From Trochalopteron elliotii (taxonomy: Eukaryota; Chordata; Aves; Passeriformes; Leiothrichidae): 64,000 nucleotides of DNA. The stretch lies in contig JANPWX010020248.1 in the NCBI GenBank assembly GCA_024734555.1, positions 64,138 to 128,137 of the forward strand. The letters are read 5' to 3'. Positions 26,001 through 41,000 of this stretch are shown here, one piece after another. Made by a program: the position numbers and the translations under genes. The first letter of the stretch is position 1, and each line of letters starts with the position of its first letter. The notes beneath the pieces were generated by a model. That model saw nothing but the letters and a program-made list of their open reading frames with translations, ran no database searches and had not been told where the DNA came from.

Positions 26001-29000
26001 AGGAAAGCTGCCCCTGAGCATAAATAGTTTTCTATCCTGTGTGCCTTCAGTGGTGGAGAAGCAGGAGGAGAGAGCAGTGCAGGGACCAACAGGCAACAAC
26101 GGGTCAATGATGAGCAGGACTGGACTGGAGTGCAGAGGAAAACCTGCAAGTCATGGAGCCTAAAAGGGAGCTCTGTGTCTGGATGCACAGTGCTGTCACA
26201 GAGCTGCTCTGCAGCACCATGAGTGAGATCATGGAATTCTGCAGCTTATTTGAAAGTTTGGTAGTTTGTTACTACACCTGCTGTCTGAGGCAACACAGAC
26301 TCATTAAGGCCTATAAACTTTCTAACTAGATCACCACAGTGTGAAACATTTCATCATTTCACTGCACAACCTGTTCTGTAGTTTAGTCAAATACTGACTC
26401 ATCTTCATCAAACCCTGAAAGGAAAATTACTCCAAACTATCTTTAGAAAGCTGTCTACCTCACACTAGTTTGGTTGGATAATTTTTGCTGTATTTAAGTT
26501 ATGCAGAGAGATTATCTTAGAAGAAAATTTTACAAAAGGATAGCTGAAAAAGATCAGGAGCATCTGTAACTCAACCCATGTGAGCTGAGATGTAGTTTCT
26601 CACAACAGCCTCAGCTACAAATGCTTCTGTCAGTGTTCCCAGAATGCCAGACTGGCCTAAACACCAGAAATGGTGGTAGACACTCTCTGATCACTGCTGT
26701 GACGTGCCCTGTCCCATGAATCAAGGTGTGATGAGCCATTAAGGGTAAGGCCCACTTGGACCTTCCTCTACCTGGCCACTCATTCCTGCTTCCTCAGTTA
26801 CTCCAGAACTATTTCTGCAGCTATGCCATAGTTGTTCAAAGAAGTTACTCTGGCTTAACAACACAATTATCAACAGCATTTTTGGAAGGCTTTATTCTGT
26901 TTAACTCACTCATGAACAGCTACCAGCTTGGGGGACGGCAGGAAACACCTGAACTGACTTTTCCATTGGCTCTGTCATGACATTACACTTCAGTGAATGA
27001 TGATTAGCAGCAGAACTCTGAACAGGTCCTAATTAGGTTTGCATGTTCTCCTGCACTCCAGCCTGGCCAACCCCCACCACTGCTCTATCCAGCAGACAGA
27101 ACCCAGCCAGGCTGTGCAGCCTCCTCTCCCCTGGGGCCTTTGTTTAGGCTGCTGTAGCCCATTCCCTCAGGTTAAGGCAGCATCAACTAAATACTGGAGA
27201 CATTCCAAATAAACTTATTCCTAAAATCTCTCTCTATTCTGATGCAATTAAGATACAAAACAAAGAGTTTATTCCCTTTCTTCTGAAGCACCACATTTCA
27301 AAATGGTACTGTGTCCTCAGGGTTCTTTATGCAAATCACAGAAATCTTTTCCTGCAGGAACTGTTTTCTACATATACTTGGTAGCTTTCATTCTCCTCCA
27401 GACTTCCTCAGGCTGATCAAAACCTTCCTAAGTGATTTCCCTGTGAAAAACAATGCTTAGATGAACTTTTGCAACAGGTCTCCGAGTCTTTCAGAATCAT
27501 AGCACCACTCTATTTGATCCTAAATACTTCAGAGATGTCACTGTGTTTGGTCTGGTGAAAATATAAAGGGAGTTCAAGGTAGCTACATGATAAATACTGA
27601 ACCAAGACATTCCTCAGCAGTCACCCAAGTAATTTCTTTGGTAGTTGGGTAACAGCTCTGGATTCGGCCAATATTCCATTTAGATGCATGGGAAAATGCA
27701 AACCCAGCAGAAGAAATAAAGAGCTTTTCTAAAAGTCTGGGCTTCTAAATATAAACCAAGAGTCCTCCTGACATCAGAGGTGTGAAGTAACAGAAACGGC
27801 CTACAAAAACGTGGCATTCAGGAAAGAATAATCATGAGTTGGTTTCCTAAGTAATATTGATGGTTTGACTTTTTAAAGCATGATTTTAGCACTGCATTGG
27901 AAGGCACGGGAGTGTTTCCGAAGGAACATTATCTTGAAAGAAGTTTGCAAAAGCAGAGGCTAAACATGAGAGCCTGAATTCCTCTCTTTCTGAGTGGGGT
28001 CAGTAGGAACATTCTATTCACAGACAAGAAGTATTAGGAGCCAGAGATTCAAAGAGAACCCACCAGAATGTGTAACACAACAACGTACCCTGACAAGCAC
28101 CTTAAGTCTGTAAAAGCTGGGATGCAAAAAGCATGGAAAAATTGACTAGAACATGCTGGGCAATGGCAACAGTAAGAAAAGGAGACAAAGTTTACCAAAG
28201 TAGGGAAAACTCTCATCTTCTCTGGCTCCAGAAGACACTGTGAATCAGCTGAAAATAAGCTGCTGAATAAGAAGGAAGAAGTACATAAGAAAGAGATGCA
28301 GACTGCTAGGGGGAACTGGAGCAGATGATGATGAGAATCTCCTGGCAGGTTGTTGGCCACCAGATCAGGAAGATTTCTAGCCCCTGAGGCAAATGGTGCA
28401 GCAGGAAAGGCAGAGAACTGGAGACTTCAGACAGGGGTAGGATGTCCTTGACCTTGTCAAAGCCAGCAGAAGCACTTCTGCTCCCACTTTACTGAGGCCA
28501 AACTGCCTAAAGGAAGAGAATCCCAGAGAACACAGCAATAAACCTGCCTGGGAAAGCAAAGTATGTCATGGCAGGGTGCTGGCCACTGATCTCATCGAAA
28601 GCAAAGGCTACACCATTTCCCAATGACCCAGGTAGTAAGCAGGCCTGTCACAGGCTTCTCTGTGTCCTGGAATATCAAACCAGATCTCTCATTTGTGGTC
28701 GAGAACGACAGTGCTCCTCAGGTGAAACTGCCAGGAACACAGAGGAGCCAGGCTCATAAACCCTAGAAAAATTAACCTCTAGTGCTAACCTCCACACCTG
28801 AATTTTCACTGCTGTCACAACGAGGCAGAAGGATTTGGTTCCTTCCTGCTCATGCAGGATACTGCTGTCATCCTGTCCACCACATCTCACATGTAAGAGT
28901 ATTTCAATTCTCCTCAGCAAATCTCTCCATAACATCACCAGCTAGAAGGGCAGTGACTCTTGGCCACCTTCAAAAGGAGCCAATGTAGCTTTGATCTTAG

Positions 29001-32000
29001 AAATTTGTGCCTATCCTATACCAGTTTCATCTCTGTCATAGTTCTCTTGTTTACTTTTATAATTAATCTTGAATTTGATGCTATGCATTAATCACAGGAT
29101 ACATTGTCCTGTCAATGAGAAATCAAGATGAAAAAAGGGTGTTCTCTGCAGATTCACCTAAACTCTCTTTGGTTTTCTCAGATACTTACCAACAGTCTGG
29201 TTTCTAACATTTATTGCACTAGCTTTCAAAATACCTATACAAATTATTAGCTCATCGATTCATTTTTTAAAGCCTTTTTCCCACAGGGAACAGTAGGAAA
29301 TAAATAAACTGCAGATTTCAAGGGTCTTCCTTACGTGGTTCCACTGATTTCATTAATTGATTATAATTTCAATGGTTCTGCTCATTTATTCACTCTTTAA
29401 TGTAATGAGCTGCCCCATCTTTCACTATATTGAGGAGTCAGGAAATTAAAAGGAGGGAAGGGAAAAAGGAGGAGGCAAGGAAACAAGGGGCCTTAAGTGC
29501 AGCTATTTCAGTACAAACTTCCTTTCAGCCTTTGCACAGCTGAATCCAAGTCTATGGACTTCAGTTCCCTGAAAGATCAGCCACTTAAAAAATTACTGAC
29601 CTCCCTCGTGCATCCTCTGACCTTTATAAGTATGTAATGCTAGATGAAAACCTGATTTTTTTGGCTACTATTTTCACAAACGAAAAAGGGAAAAAGCTTC
29701 ACGTTTAAGGTGTTAAATATTTTTACATGCAGCCAAGCTGGCATTCACCACCCTGCACATACCTTTCAGAAGTGAAAGAATAAATGCCAGTGCTATAATT
29801 TGTTAAATGCTTCTCATCACCACAAATTCTCCCAATTTAAATGACTTTTACATAAATTTAAACCTTTCCTAAAACACCCAAGTAGGATTTTTCCACATAG
29901 CCTGAGCAAGGCTTTTAGAAAACTCATGGCAAAGATCATTCCACTAGTGAGGAATTTTGAGATGTAAGAGATGTCAGCTTCTCTACGGGACTTTTTGTTC
30001 TTCAGCAGAAAATTGCTGAAATTCAGTCATCAGTAAAATGAATATAACCTCTATTATCAAACAGGGATAGAAGGCTCTACTTTTTCTCACATTATTGTAT
30101 ATAACTCCATTTTCTGAAAATAATTTTATTACTATTTTGTTTTTCACTTACCAGACATGAAGCTGGGCTACTAGAAACCATGAATTCAAAGTATCAGGCA
30201 TTTGGCACCCTTGACGGAAGGGAAAAAAGAAAAAACACAAAACCAAAACAAAACATTAAAATTAGTTTAATCACATTTTGTGCATTACAGAAATTCACTG
30301 CACCAAAATCTAAAAGCATTTTATTTATTAATTTTCAGCAATAACAGCACATACATACTGGAAGGAAATACCATTTACTGTCATGTTTGTGCTTAAATTC
30401 TAGAACATGTAGCCACGGGATTCTGTGAATTCTGAAAGATTTCAGCTGTTTAGAGCTCACTTGGATAACTTTTACAGGGGGGGAAAAAATTCCACAATGG
30501 AGAATGAGACAAACATGTGGCTTCTAGCTTGGAGAGTCCCAAAGCAGCAGTGAGTAACGCAGAGGAATCAATGGATGTTTTGCTCCATTCTTACACTCTT
30601 CCCTCCCATGTGCTGCTGTCTCCTGCCAGGGACAGAACTCTGTGTCACCTGGGTCTCTGCTCCCACTCCACTGTTTGTATTCACTCCATGGCTGCACAGC
30701 CCACAGCACTCTGAGTGTTCCAGCCAGGCCACATCAGGATTAAACCCATCAACCAACCACAGAAACAATCTGTTTCCAGACTCAGCTTTAGTCCCACAGC
30801 CATTGTTTTCCCAGAGATGGCTTGTCCATATGTGTGTTCACATGATGGATTTCCATGTGCTCTTAGGACGTAAGGCTGGAGATTTAGGCCACGTGGCACA
30901 AAAACCATATTCCCCTTCCTCATGCTTGAAAAAAATGAACCTGTGGGTTCTGTGCATGCCAAATCCTTCAGTTCCTGTCAATCTCAAACCTTCCTCCCAG
31001 GCACACTCTCACATCTGTTTCCTGGAGAAGTTTTTAAGGCAAGTTAAAATCTAAAGCGAGTCAAAAACTTTGTCCCTAATGAGGAGGATCTGAGGGAGTA
31101 ACCTTGGCCTACCCAGCACTTGGTGCTCCCTTCTGAACTGTTCAAACCTCACCAAAAGAAAGGCCAGAGAGACTTCAGAAAGTGACCCTACAGTCAGATC
31201 AAGGGAAGTCAACCTCATCTTTTCTGTGCTGACTATATTCCTTCCTGGCTCCTATACTTCTTGGCTGTCAAACATTACAAAGGAGATTCACCCAGATCAT
31301 GAAGCAATACTTTCATAGCTTCTTTCTTTTTATATGTCAGCTCTGGTCAAAAGAACCAAACAGATCACCACTATTTCTCCCTCCCCAGAGAGATGACTCC
31401 ATCAGTCCTAGGAGGTGCCAAGCTTCAGCACCACTGCCCATACATCACCTCTAAGACAGTACAAAGACACTAACAGTCCATGTTTGGAGATTAAACACAA
31501 GTCTCCCTCACCCTTCTACCCTTTTGGCTCCCTCATTCCTATTAGAAATAATTCCTGTGCCTAGAAATGACGACTCTGACCTAAAGCCACGCCAAGGCAA
31601 CTCTAACTAGGGCAGGAGCACACAATGCCTGCATTAACCAAACCACCTCAGTAAATGAGGGTTGCACAGGCAAGAGTCAAACACTCAGTTCAGAGTTTCT
31701 CCAGTAGAAGTTCCCATGGATCAGTCCCCCACCACAGAAATCACTCTGCAGTGGAAAGCAAAGCTCACACCTCTACTCCTGGAAATACGGAAAGTTTTTA
31801 AAGACCTATTCAGTACCCAGGAGGCAAGAATTTTTTCTCTAACTTTCCAAGAGTTGCAATTCTATTTCTATAAATGATTTTTAACTTCTATATTTGGACT
31901 GTCCACATGGTAAATTTAAAGGAAGAGTGGCTCCTTTAAAGCAAGAAGCTTGCCCTCAGCTATCAGCTTTGTATAAAGAATGGAATTCTAAAATTTGGGG

Positions 32001-35000
32001 GGTTGGAACACCTTACTCTGGTAAACTACATGGGGAGAATAATTTTCTGTTTCATTATAGGATGGACCATTCTCCTTAGAATAAAACTAGATTACAGAAA
32101 AAATGTCTGATGATAAAGCTACCTGTGAAATTACAGTGATATTTTCTGCTGGGGAATAAACCTGCTCTCTGTACATCCTGGTCACATCTCTGGAGCCAGA
32201 AGAGACAGAAATGCTGAGAATTAAGAGGACACGTGTTTCCCTGCAGTCATATTCTGCACTTTAAATTCATCAAGTAAGAGAGGCAAAACTTGACTGTGGA
32301 CTTTTTCATGATGGATCATCTTCACCACTACCACAGCTTTAGGAAGGACACAATGGGATAATATCCACATATCCTGCAAAACAGATGTACTGTGTCAGTG
32401 TTCCCCTGGGTGTGGCAGGCATCAGCAGCAGCCTGGAAGGTACCAGGTGGGGTATGGGAGACACAAGAATCAAGAGTCCTGTAACCTGCAGCCTTTTTGA
32501 GCTGTGCTGAGCCCCACTAGGAGCCATCCAAAAGGCTGATTTGGTAGGACGAGCTCTCTACTGCTGCAGCTGCCTGACTCTTGAGAATTAACAGTATTAA
32601 TAGTTCAAGTGGAATTCAAGGTAACCCTGTGGTCCATATTCATCAGTCAAGCTCCAGTTCAGCTCTGAGTATTACCTGCCTGATCCTAAAAGTTCCTTTG
32701 ACCTTTCAAGTCTGAGGTCAGGCATGAAACTCTCTCCTCACAGGCTGCCTCCTGTGCTGCACTGGAACTACCCAAGCTCTGTGCCAAACCTGGCACCAGC
32801 AACTTTGCTATTCCCTCTGCTGCTTCTCTCTTCTCCTTTAAACAAGAAACAGCTGACATCCTAAAATAGCTCCTTTCCACATAAGCAGCACAGTGCAGAC
32901 ATTTGGGATATGGACTCTAAAGCAGAGTTCCCAAAGTTTTGTCCATGAGTGATCCAATATCAAGAGACAAAGGGATGACAAGCATAATAAAAGTAACTGC
33001 AGTTTCATACTCAAGAGTCTCAATTAAAACACCTTCTTTATATCCCACAGCAGCCTAATGACTTGCATACCTCAAGTTTGTATTTTGGGAACTGCTGTTC
33101 TCAGGCATATACAGAGACAGGCAGTTCACAGGGCTCTCATACTGCACCACAAAAAGTCTCAGAAATTCCACTGGGCATCAGCAGGAATGCAGTGAGACAG
33201 AAGAGAGGCCATGAGACATGAAATGCTATCACTGTCCTAGTCCTCACCACCACACTATCCACTCTTTACACTGTCACCTCTGTAAGAGAGCTACCCTTAC
33301 AAACTCCACACACCAACCCAAGTTCCACCAGGTCACAGTGCAGTTGTTCCTTATGCCACAACACAAGCACACCACAAAAGCACATCCAGAAAACACTCAG
33401 GAGGGCTCTGTGAAGAACTGGTTCTGCTCACTCAGGTTAACGAGCCCACGAGTGGTTTCACACATGGATGGCTGTAGGTTTCCCAGGTCAGCTCAGCAGG
33501 TTAACAGGGCTCACACAGGGCCAGGAAGGAGCTAATAAGCTCTCCAGAGAGCAAAGTTGACTCTGAGCAGTTCACCTGGATATCAACATGCTCCAGCTAG
33601 AGGCAGAAGTGCTGGAGGCAGCAGAGCACAAACACAGCACAGGTTAGCACATGGCTGTGGCTCAGACAGCACCTGGGGCTCCCTGTGGCATTGGGAGGGC
33701 TGCAGCACCCCCAGAGCACAGGCTCAGCCTCTGCTGCTGCAGCACCATGGCACAGTTCACAGGCACTTGCTTCTCTTCCCACCAGTCCCCCAGGCTGCTC
33801 CTTCAGGAGCAAGCAATGGGCTTAAGCAACATCCATCTTTACTTGCAAAAGGAAAAAACCAGCTCCCGACTGACACAGTTTGATGAAGACAAGGTGAACT
33901 CAAGTGAAAGTTGGGTATCTTGCTCCAAGTTCCCCTCTCAGTTGTGCACTTCCTAGCTGCTGCTTTGTGTCACAGCTGCTCTCCACCAGACCCTTCCCTG
34001 TGCAACTTTAGCCCACCAATACACACACCAGGATGTCAGTAAACTGGCCTGTTCTCTTTCAGTGACCTGAACCTTCACCAAGGACATAACTGTGCAGTCC
34101 AGAACAGGGACACAGGAAGATGGAGATGTGAGACTTTCCCCTCTGGCTGCTACTTCAATTTAGCTGCCCATGGAACCACAGCCTAAAGCTTCTCCATGGC
34201 AAAGTCATGTTGAAAGCTTCCCACCCATCCCACTATGCCTGTATTTTAAGGGAACTTCTTAACATGGATCATAAACATGTTATATTTTGGTGCTAATCCC
34301 CCTAAACAGCTGCATTTGTATGTAGACAGAAGAAACTTCTTTTACCTGTTTTGATATAAAAACAATGATTTCTTTGGAACCACAAGCAGTGACAGGTGTT
34401 CTTATACCACCAACAGGTGAATCATGCACTCCACCAACCTCAGAAAACTGCCTTGTTCCTTAGGCAACAACTGTCTCAAGCCCATGCAAACATATCCTAC
34501 TCTTTAAAATACATGTTTTCTTTTTAAGACAGTAAAACAACATCAAAAACACAACTGAAGCTGTTTTACTCCGTATCGAACCTGAAAATCCGTACCAGTA
34601 TTTTTTGCACAGACATGTTTAGAAATTCCTTTAAATTTTAAGCTAGGGCAACATTTATAGATCTTTGTACAATTAAACAGGGATAGTGAAACACAAGTTA
34701 AAGACAGCAACACCCTTGTCTGAGAGGTAAATACCACAAACAGAGGAGACCCTATCTGAGCAAGCCTGGGAGGGCACGCAGCTGGGAGAGGGTGTGCACA
34801 GGGAAAATGAGGCTCTCAAGTTTTGATCACTAGTGATGAATCCTACTGCTCACAGAGTTTTCTCACTCCTGCAACTGCCAAAACCACATCACAGGTTTGG
34901 AAAATCTTCTGAAAAACACTTGAACATTTTGCAGTAGCAACACCATCGAACACACCACCCTCAATAAGCTCTGCACTGGATGAAGGCGTCCCTTCAGCTG

Positions 35001-38000
35001 ATCTCTCCTGAGGCAGCAGCCCCAGCCTGTGCTGTAAGAAAGCATCTGGTAGCTCAGGAATCCAGGTGACAGGCCAGATCCAGCTAATGGGTTTTCTACC
35101 AGCTAAATCACACTGACACGGGAAATAATTCATGTAAGAAAAAAAATATCACTGTAGCTTACGTAAGTCTCAAAAGTACATCTTCTCCCTTCACCAGCCA
35201 GATTTGAAACTATTCAAAGCTGCAACAGATGTTTTAGCTAATAGTTAAAAAACACTGTATACAGCATCAAAAGAACCATCCCAATCCAAGGCACTAATAT
35301 GCCTATAAACTTATAGGAAGGACTTGTATCTCTGTTCTAGTCATACTTTCTACCCAGTCAAGAGATGTGTCCTGATTTAATGCTGTCAGGATCAGTAAAA
35401 AATGTAGAAAGTCTCTTAAGTTGTATCCAAACCTGCCCCAGCCATGATAGAGAGAGACAGGTGATCCCTGTGATCTAACTGAGCTTGTATCATAAAAAAG
35501 TTCGTTAGTGGATGGGGGTGATTCCCTTACCTGCCCCCAAGTTATACTTGGGATGATGCAGAGTAGTACGCAGAGACCATGTGACCATCATAAAAAGAGA
35601 AGAGATATTTGCATTCTTAGTTTATCCCACCCCTAGTAATAAAAAATGGCAATATCCTTTGAAGTCCAGGATATTCTGAGTTTTACCCATCCCACCCCTG
35701 TTCCTGTTCCCTATGGCAGCAGGGAAAATGTAACAATGCCATACTCCAGAGTCTGCCCTTGTGGCCCTGTCACTCCAGAGCTTAAGGGAACGCTGCAGTA
35801 CAGCCCCTTCCAGCTGACCATGCCTGGTAGGGACTGACAAGTCTCTCTGTTGTTGCATTTATCAGCACAAATATATCCAGTGACATAATTCTGTGTGTTC
35901 TCTTACCAGGGCAGAGCTCACACACCATCAGCCCAGCACTTACTGTTAAAGAACTCCTCAAAGTCAGTTTTCTCCACACAGCACGTGTACATGCGCAGCG
36001 CCGCCACCTTGATCTTCTAAACAACAAGAAGAGACAACAGTTGAAGTATTCAGCTGAACCAGAGCTGGTGAACACCACTGGCTTTGTTCCACACACTGCC
36101 ATTTGCTGAAAACACTTCTTTTGAGAATCACCACCACTTGAAATTTTCAGGAGCACACTAAACTATCAGATCTGCCAGTAATGGCATGAGTATAATTAAT
36201 TTTGCCTTGAAGGAAAAATGTTATTAAATGTCTTCCTGAATATCCTTCCAAATCTAGTGTGTTAAAATACTTGATATAATTACAGAAAATATAAATTAAA
36301 TGGCTTTCCTTACAGAGTCTCTGAAGATCTCAATTCACAACTCCTGGTTTCCTCTAATAAATTTAAGTGAAGTATACCACTAAGAGTGTTTTGTGTAATT
36401 TAACTTTTAAATATTAAAGAAGTCACATACCAGACATGTCCTAAAAACAGCTTCTTTTTTCCTAAAAAAGTGATACTCGACTGACTAAACAAGTGAGAAA
36501 GGAATCCCAAATGATGAACAACATGAGGTATTCCAAGGTACTTTGGCACTTCTCATTTTGTTCCTGGCCTGCCACTGCACCCAAAACACCTCCAGTGCAT
36601 CATCTAGAACACAGACACATGCTGAAGCTTCAAGGAACACAACAACTAATAGCAAAAATCTTAACGAGAAATGGCATTGGGTTTGGATTGCTCTGGTTTG
36701 GTTTTTTGTTTTTTCTAGTGACATATACCAGTGATCATCTCAGTGCTCACCATACTGCAGGGGTGAGCACCCTAGCTGCTAAACAGCAGTTCAAATCACC
36801 AAAGTAACTATTTGTGTCTCTTCCAACCAAAAGAAAATAAAGAAGTTGCAACTGATTGCTGAGGAAACACAGGAGCCCATTATTATTCTTATTCAGTAAT
36901 CTCAGGCTTCTGTCAAAAACCAAACATACATCTAAACTGCTTGAAGCAAAGTGATTTACACTGCTTACAGGACTTCTGAAGGTTTCCTTTTTAAAGGAAA
37001 CACTGACCAGCCTGTGAGCAGAGATCTCCCTGGTGAGAGTCACTGCCCCAGAGCAGGCATTACTAGACATTAAAAACATATTGTAAAAACCAGTCCCCAC
37101 AATCCAGCCCTTAAATAATGCAGGTAACAAAGGAGAAACTGATGAAATTTAATCATGGAAGTTTGAGGGTGTAGAAGAAGTGTGGGGGAAGGGATAATAA
37201 AACAGAAAAAAGCAAGAGAAATATTAAGAAACTTCCCAAAGATCTCCTAGAGAGCATGGGCAAGGCCAAAAATGAACTCAGGTCTCTTGGGCCCTAACCA
37301 CAAAATAACTCTCTCCCAACCCAGGCTCCCCAGCCAAAAGCAGGCAGTAAAGAGCAGCAATTAAGGAGAACTCTGAAATCAACACTTAGAGCTAACAAGA
37401 ATCTTTATTACAACAATATGTACACAAGCACATGGGAGAGAAACTACACTCTCAAGAGGTTTAGCATCACCTGATTAAAGCAACTGATTTTAACCAAAAT
37501 ACCTAAGCCTGTTACAAGTCATTTATCTTTGTTTTATATTTTCTGAGGAGCAGCATGCAATCAGCAACAGCTTCAGATCAGTCTCTGAAGAGGTGAACTC
37601 TGCATTCAAAGCACCATGAAACTTCTATTATGCTTAATCTTTTTATTCAAATAACTGGTTTTAACTGCAACACAATTGGGCTCAGTTCTTCTTTCAAGCT
37701 GCCTTTTCCTCTCATTCTTTTGTACTCTTCCTTAGTTCAGAGAAAAGAAATTATGATTTTCATCCCTTTTCTTCTGCCTAAGGAACCAAAAGCATCTCTC
37801 ACAGAGCTGCTCTCACTTAGTCAATGTTAACAACCATTTCATGAAAGGGCTATTTAAAAAGAAAAGGAGAAAGAGAAGGACCTATTTGTGACTCAGCCCT
37901 AGTCAGCTACCACTGAACAGTGATTTGAACAGCAACCATGCCATATCTCACCACTGACTGCTCAGCAGACCCTCCTGCTAAGGCTCTTACTCTGTTCTTT

Positions 38001-41000
38001 GGTGCATAAATGAACTGAAAATCAGATATCTTAAGAAGTTCAAGAAGGATTTAGCCTCTACAAACCAAATACAGTATTGTTGCATATGTCAATGACAGCA
38101 ATACATAATGGAGGTTCAAGATCTGGATTATTAATTCCTTACATCAGAAAACAGGAATTTACATTAAAATTTTTCCATTAAGTACTGCTCCTATCGTAAG
38201 AAACAAATGTGGGGTGTTTTTGGTCTGCTTTTTAGAACCATCAAACAATCAAAAGAATTATTAAATTACTGCTTTACCCATCTGCTGTACTTGAGTGGTC
38301 CTGTGAACCCCATTGCTTCTATTATCCTTGTAAAAACACCCACTTTTTCTTCAGATGGCTGCAAGGAATCTTTTGCAGAAAGATGCTGTAAAATTGAAAT
38401 AGCACATAATTCAGTCTCAGCAATTAAAACAGTTATCAAAGTTACACATTTAACAGAGAATTTTAGGGATTTTTTGCTTGCTTTCTTTGTTCAACAAAGG
38501 TCCCCTCTGTTTAGGCCTCCTCTGAAAATATTCCACTGGTTTTCATATGTGCCATTCCTCTGTTTATGAATACAAACATTGCATAACCATTGTGATGACA
38601 ACAACCCATTGGAAGCTCACATTCAAAGTTACAGAAACCTGCTTTCCAAAATATGGCTTCTATCCCAGACTCCCATATTCATTCTAGGTGTCTTTACTTG
38701 GGCTTTTGCAGACAAAATGAGCAAACAAATCACAGAAACAGAGTAAATAAAGCTAACCTTTCACATTGCCTCTCTTCCTCTCACAGGCATTCTACAGTAA
38801 TTCTGCCTTATACAAACCAGTCAGCCTTGTTTTAAAACCAATGAAGATACATGAACCCACCACTCTTACCAAAGAACTCCCCCAGACTGTTATCTCCCTT
38901 ACAGTTAATCTACAGAGCACAGGCAGAAAATCCACATCAGCAAAGTACTTCATCAGCAATGACTTGCAGCGTCTGCAAACATGAAGAGAAATGTTCTCTT
39001 CCAGACTCACTACACACCTTCAACACCCCTGGGCTGATGCTATGGTTTAAGCCCAGGGGAGAGAACTGGGAGGGTAAAAGTGAGAAAATTCAGGGGCTGA
39101 GATAAGGGCAGCTTCATTAGTAAAACAAAAGCCACAGACACAAGCAAAGCCAAAGGAGGAATTCATTCCCCACCTTCCCAGGGCAGGCAGGTGGTAACCC
39201 ATCCCCAGGACAGCTGGGCTCCATCAGAGCAACATCACACCAATGTCCCCCACTTCCTCCTTCTCCCCAAGCTTTCTGTGAGAATGATGCTGGATGGTCT
39301 GGGCTGTCCCTGATCAGTTGGGATCAGCTGTCCCCACTGTGTCCCTCCTGTCTCCCTGCAACTCCTTGCACACCCCCAGCTACTCCACTGGTGGGGTGAG
39401 GAGCAGGAAAGGCCTCCACCTTGTGTCAGCCCAGCTGACAGTGACTAAAACATGCCTGGGTTATCAGGGCTGTCTCCAACACAAATCCAAACCACAGCCC
39501 ATACCAGCTACTGGGAAGAACATCTCTACCTAAGCCCAAAGCAGCACAACTGGTAAGAAAACTTTATGCCATTCTGCCTCTAAGCAGCCCAGCAGCAGCC
39601 ATTAGCCAGCTGTAATCACCACAGGTACTCCAGCAAATAATGTCCATGAATCAAGCATGCAGTATGCACGTTTTGCTGTCAACAAATTACTTTTAACCTA
39701 TCTATTGCACATGAATCTCCTACACATACTTGAGGAAGTACAGCTGAGAACCACTATAATTTGCAAAAGTAATGAGACCAGGATGCCAGTTCCAGGAAGG
39801 ATCAGGAGCAGATACTAGAGGATGACACAAAAGCAGAGAAATGCAGCACACAGAGCTCCAGCCTTCTGGGATGTATCTATCCAGCTTTTGACAGACATTC
39901 CTGCACAAGAAAATTTATTCATTCCTTTTTTTGTCAGCTGCAACTGGAAACACCTTCAGTATCCAGGCATTTGAAACTTTAACCTCAGTAACACAGAGTT
40001 GTGGTGTGTTGGGTTTCAGAGTTTAATTATGTAAAAAAAAAATCTCTTGTGCCTTTTTTAAATCCAACCTTGTAATCTGGACTAGATGACCTTTAAAAGT
40101 CCCTTCCAACCCAAACTATTCTACGATCCTTGGATGCTTCAAATTTTCCCAAAAGAACCTGCAAATAACCATTTCCTATCCCACTTTTCAGTAACTTTTT
40201 TTACTTTTATAGGCCAGTATCATACACACACTCCTTTGTTTAGAAGGGTCCTAAAATAGGCTATTCTCATGTTGAAAGCTTTTTCCCTTTCTAATCATCC
40301 TCCATAGACTTCCTAGCACTATTATAGTGGCTTTTGAAATGGCATGAATGATAAGTAAATACATATTAAGATACAGATTACAACACAGATCCAAACTCTG
40401 CAGAAGCTGCTATACTTAATTAAAAACTAACTGTAAAGGTGAAAAAATTACAGCTGTGAGACAGAATCCATCCCTGCATATATCCACACACAAACCTGAG
40501 CATTTGAGATAAGACACACTGCCCTTGTGCACTGTCCAAGGATGGCTGTCAGTGGCTTGAATCCTGCCGTGCCCAGCATTCAGGTAAGTGGGGAGAAATA
40601 CACTCAGCACCATTTTAACATCTGTCAACCACCCAGACAGTGCAACACTGCCCAGGACCTCCTGTGATACTCAGTTCCTCTTCTGAATGCTGGTCTCATT
40701 AAACCTGTTCACCACATCCCCTCTTACCAATGTCTGCAGAGGCACATCCCACCCTCTGCCACACACGATGGACCCAGTGATTCCACTGACACATACACAG
40801 GTATTTAAAACAATTTTTAGTACCTTCTCTTCAAGATTATGCAATGCAATACTCCCTGATACACTACAAATGGCTCCTAGCCTTCCATCATAAAATCCAT
40901 AATGCCCCTCCAGCCAGGCAATGATAGAACTGCTCAAGGCAGAACTTGTGTCCAATAAACACTGCCACTCTCACTAAATCAGCATTCCTCTCCTCCACAG

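Noticed and set aside
40671..40955. Minus-strand frame containing LEEKV, resembling the EEKVG of UQCC1 exon 4
   Set aside because: Only five residues agree. The true exon 4, with proper splice sites and full homology, is at 38278-38385.
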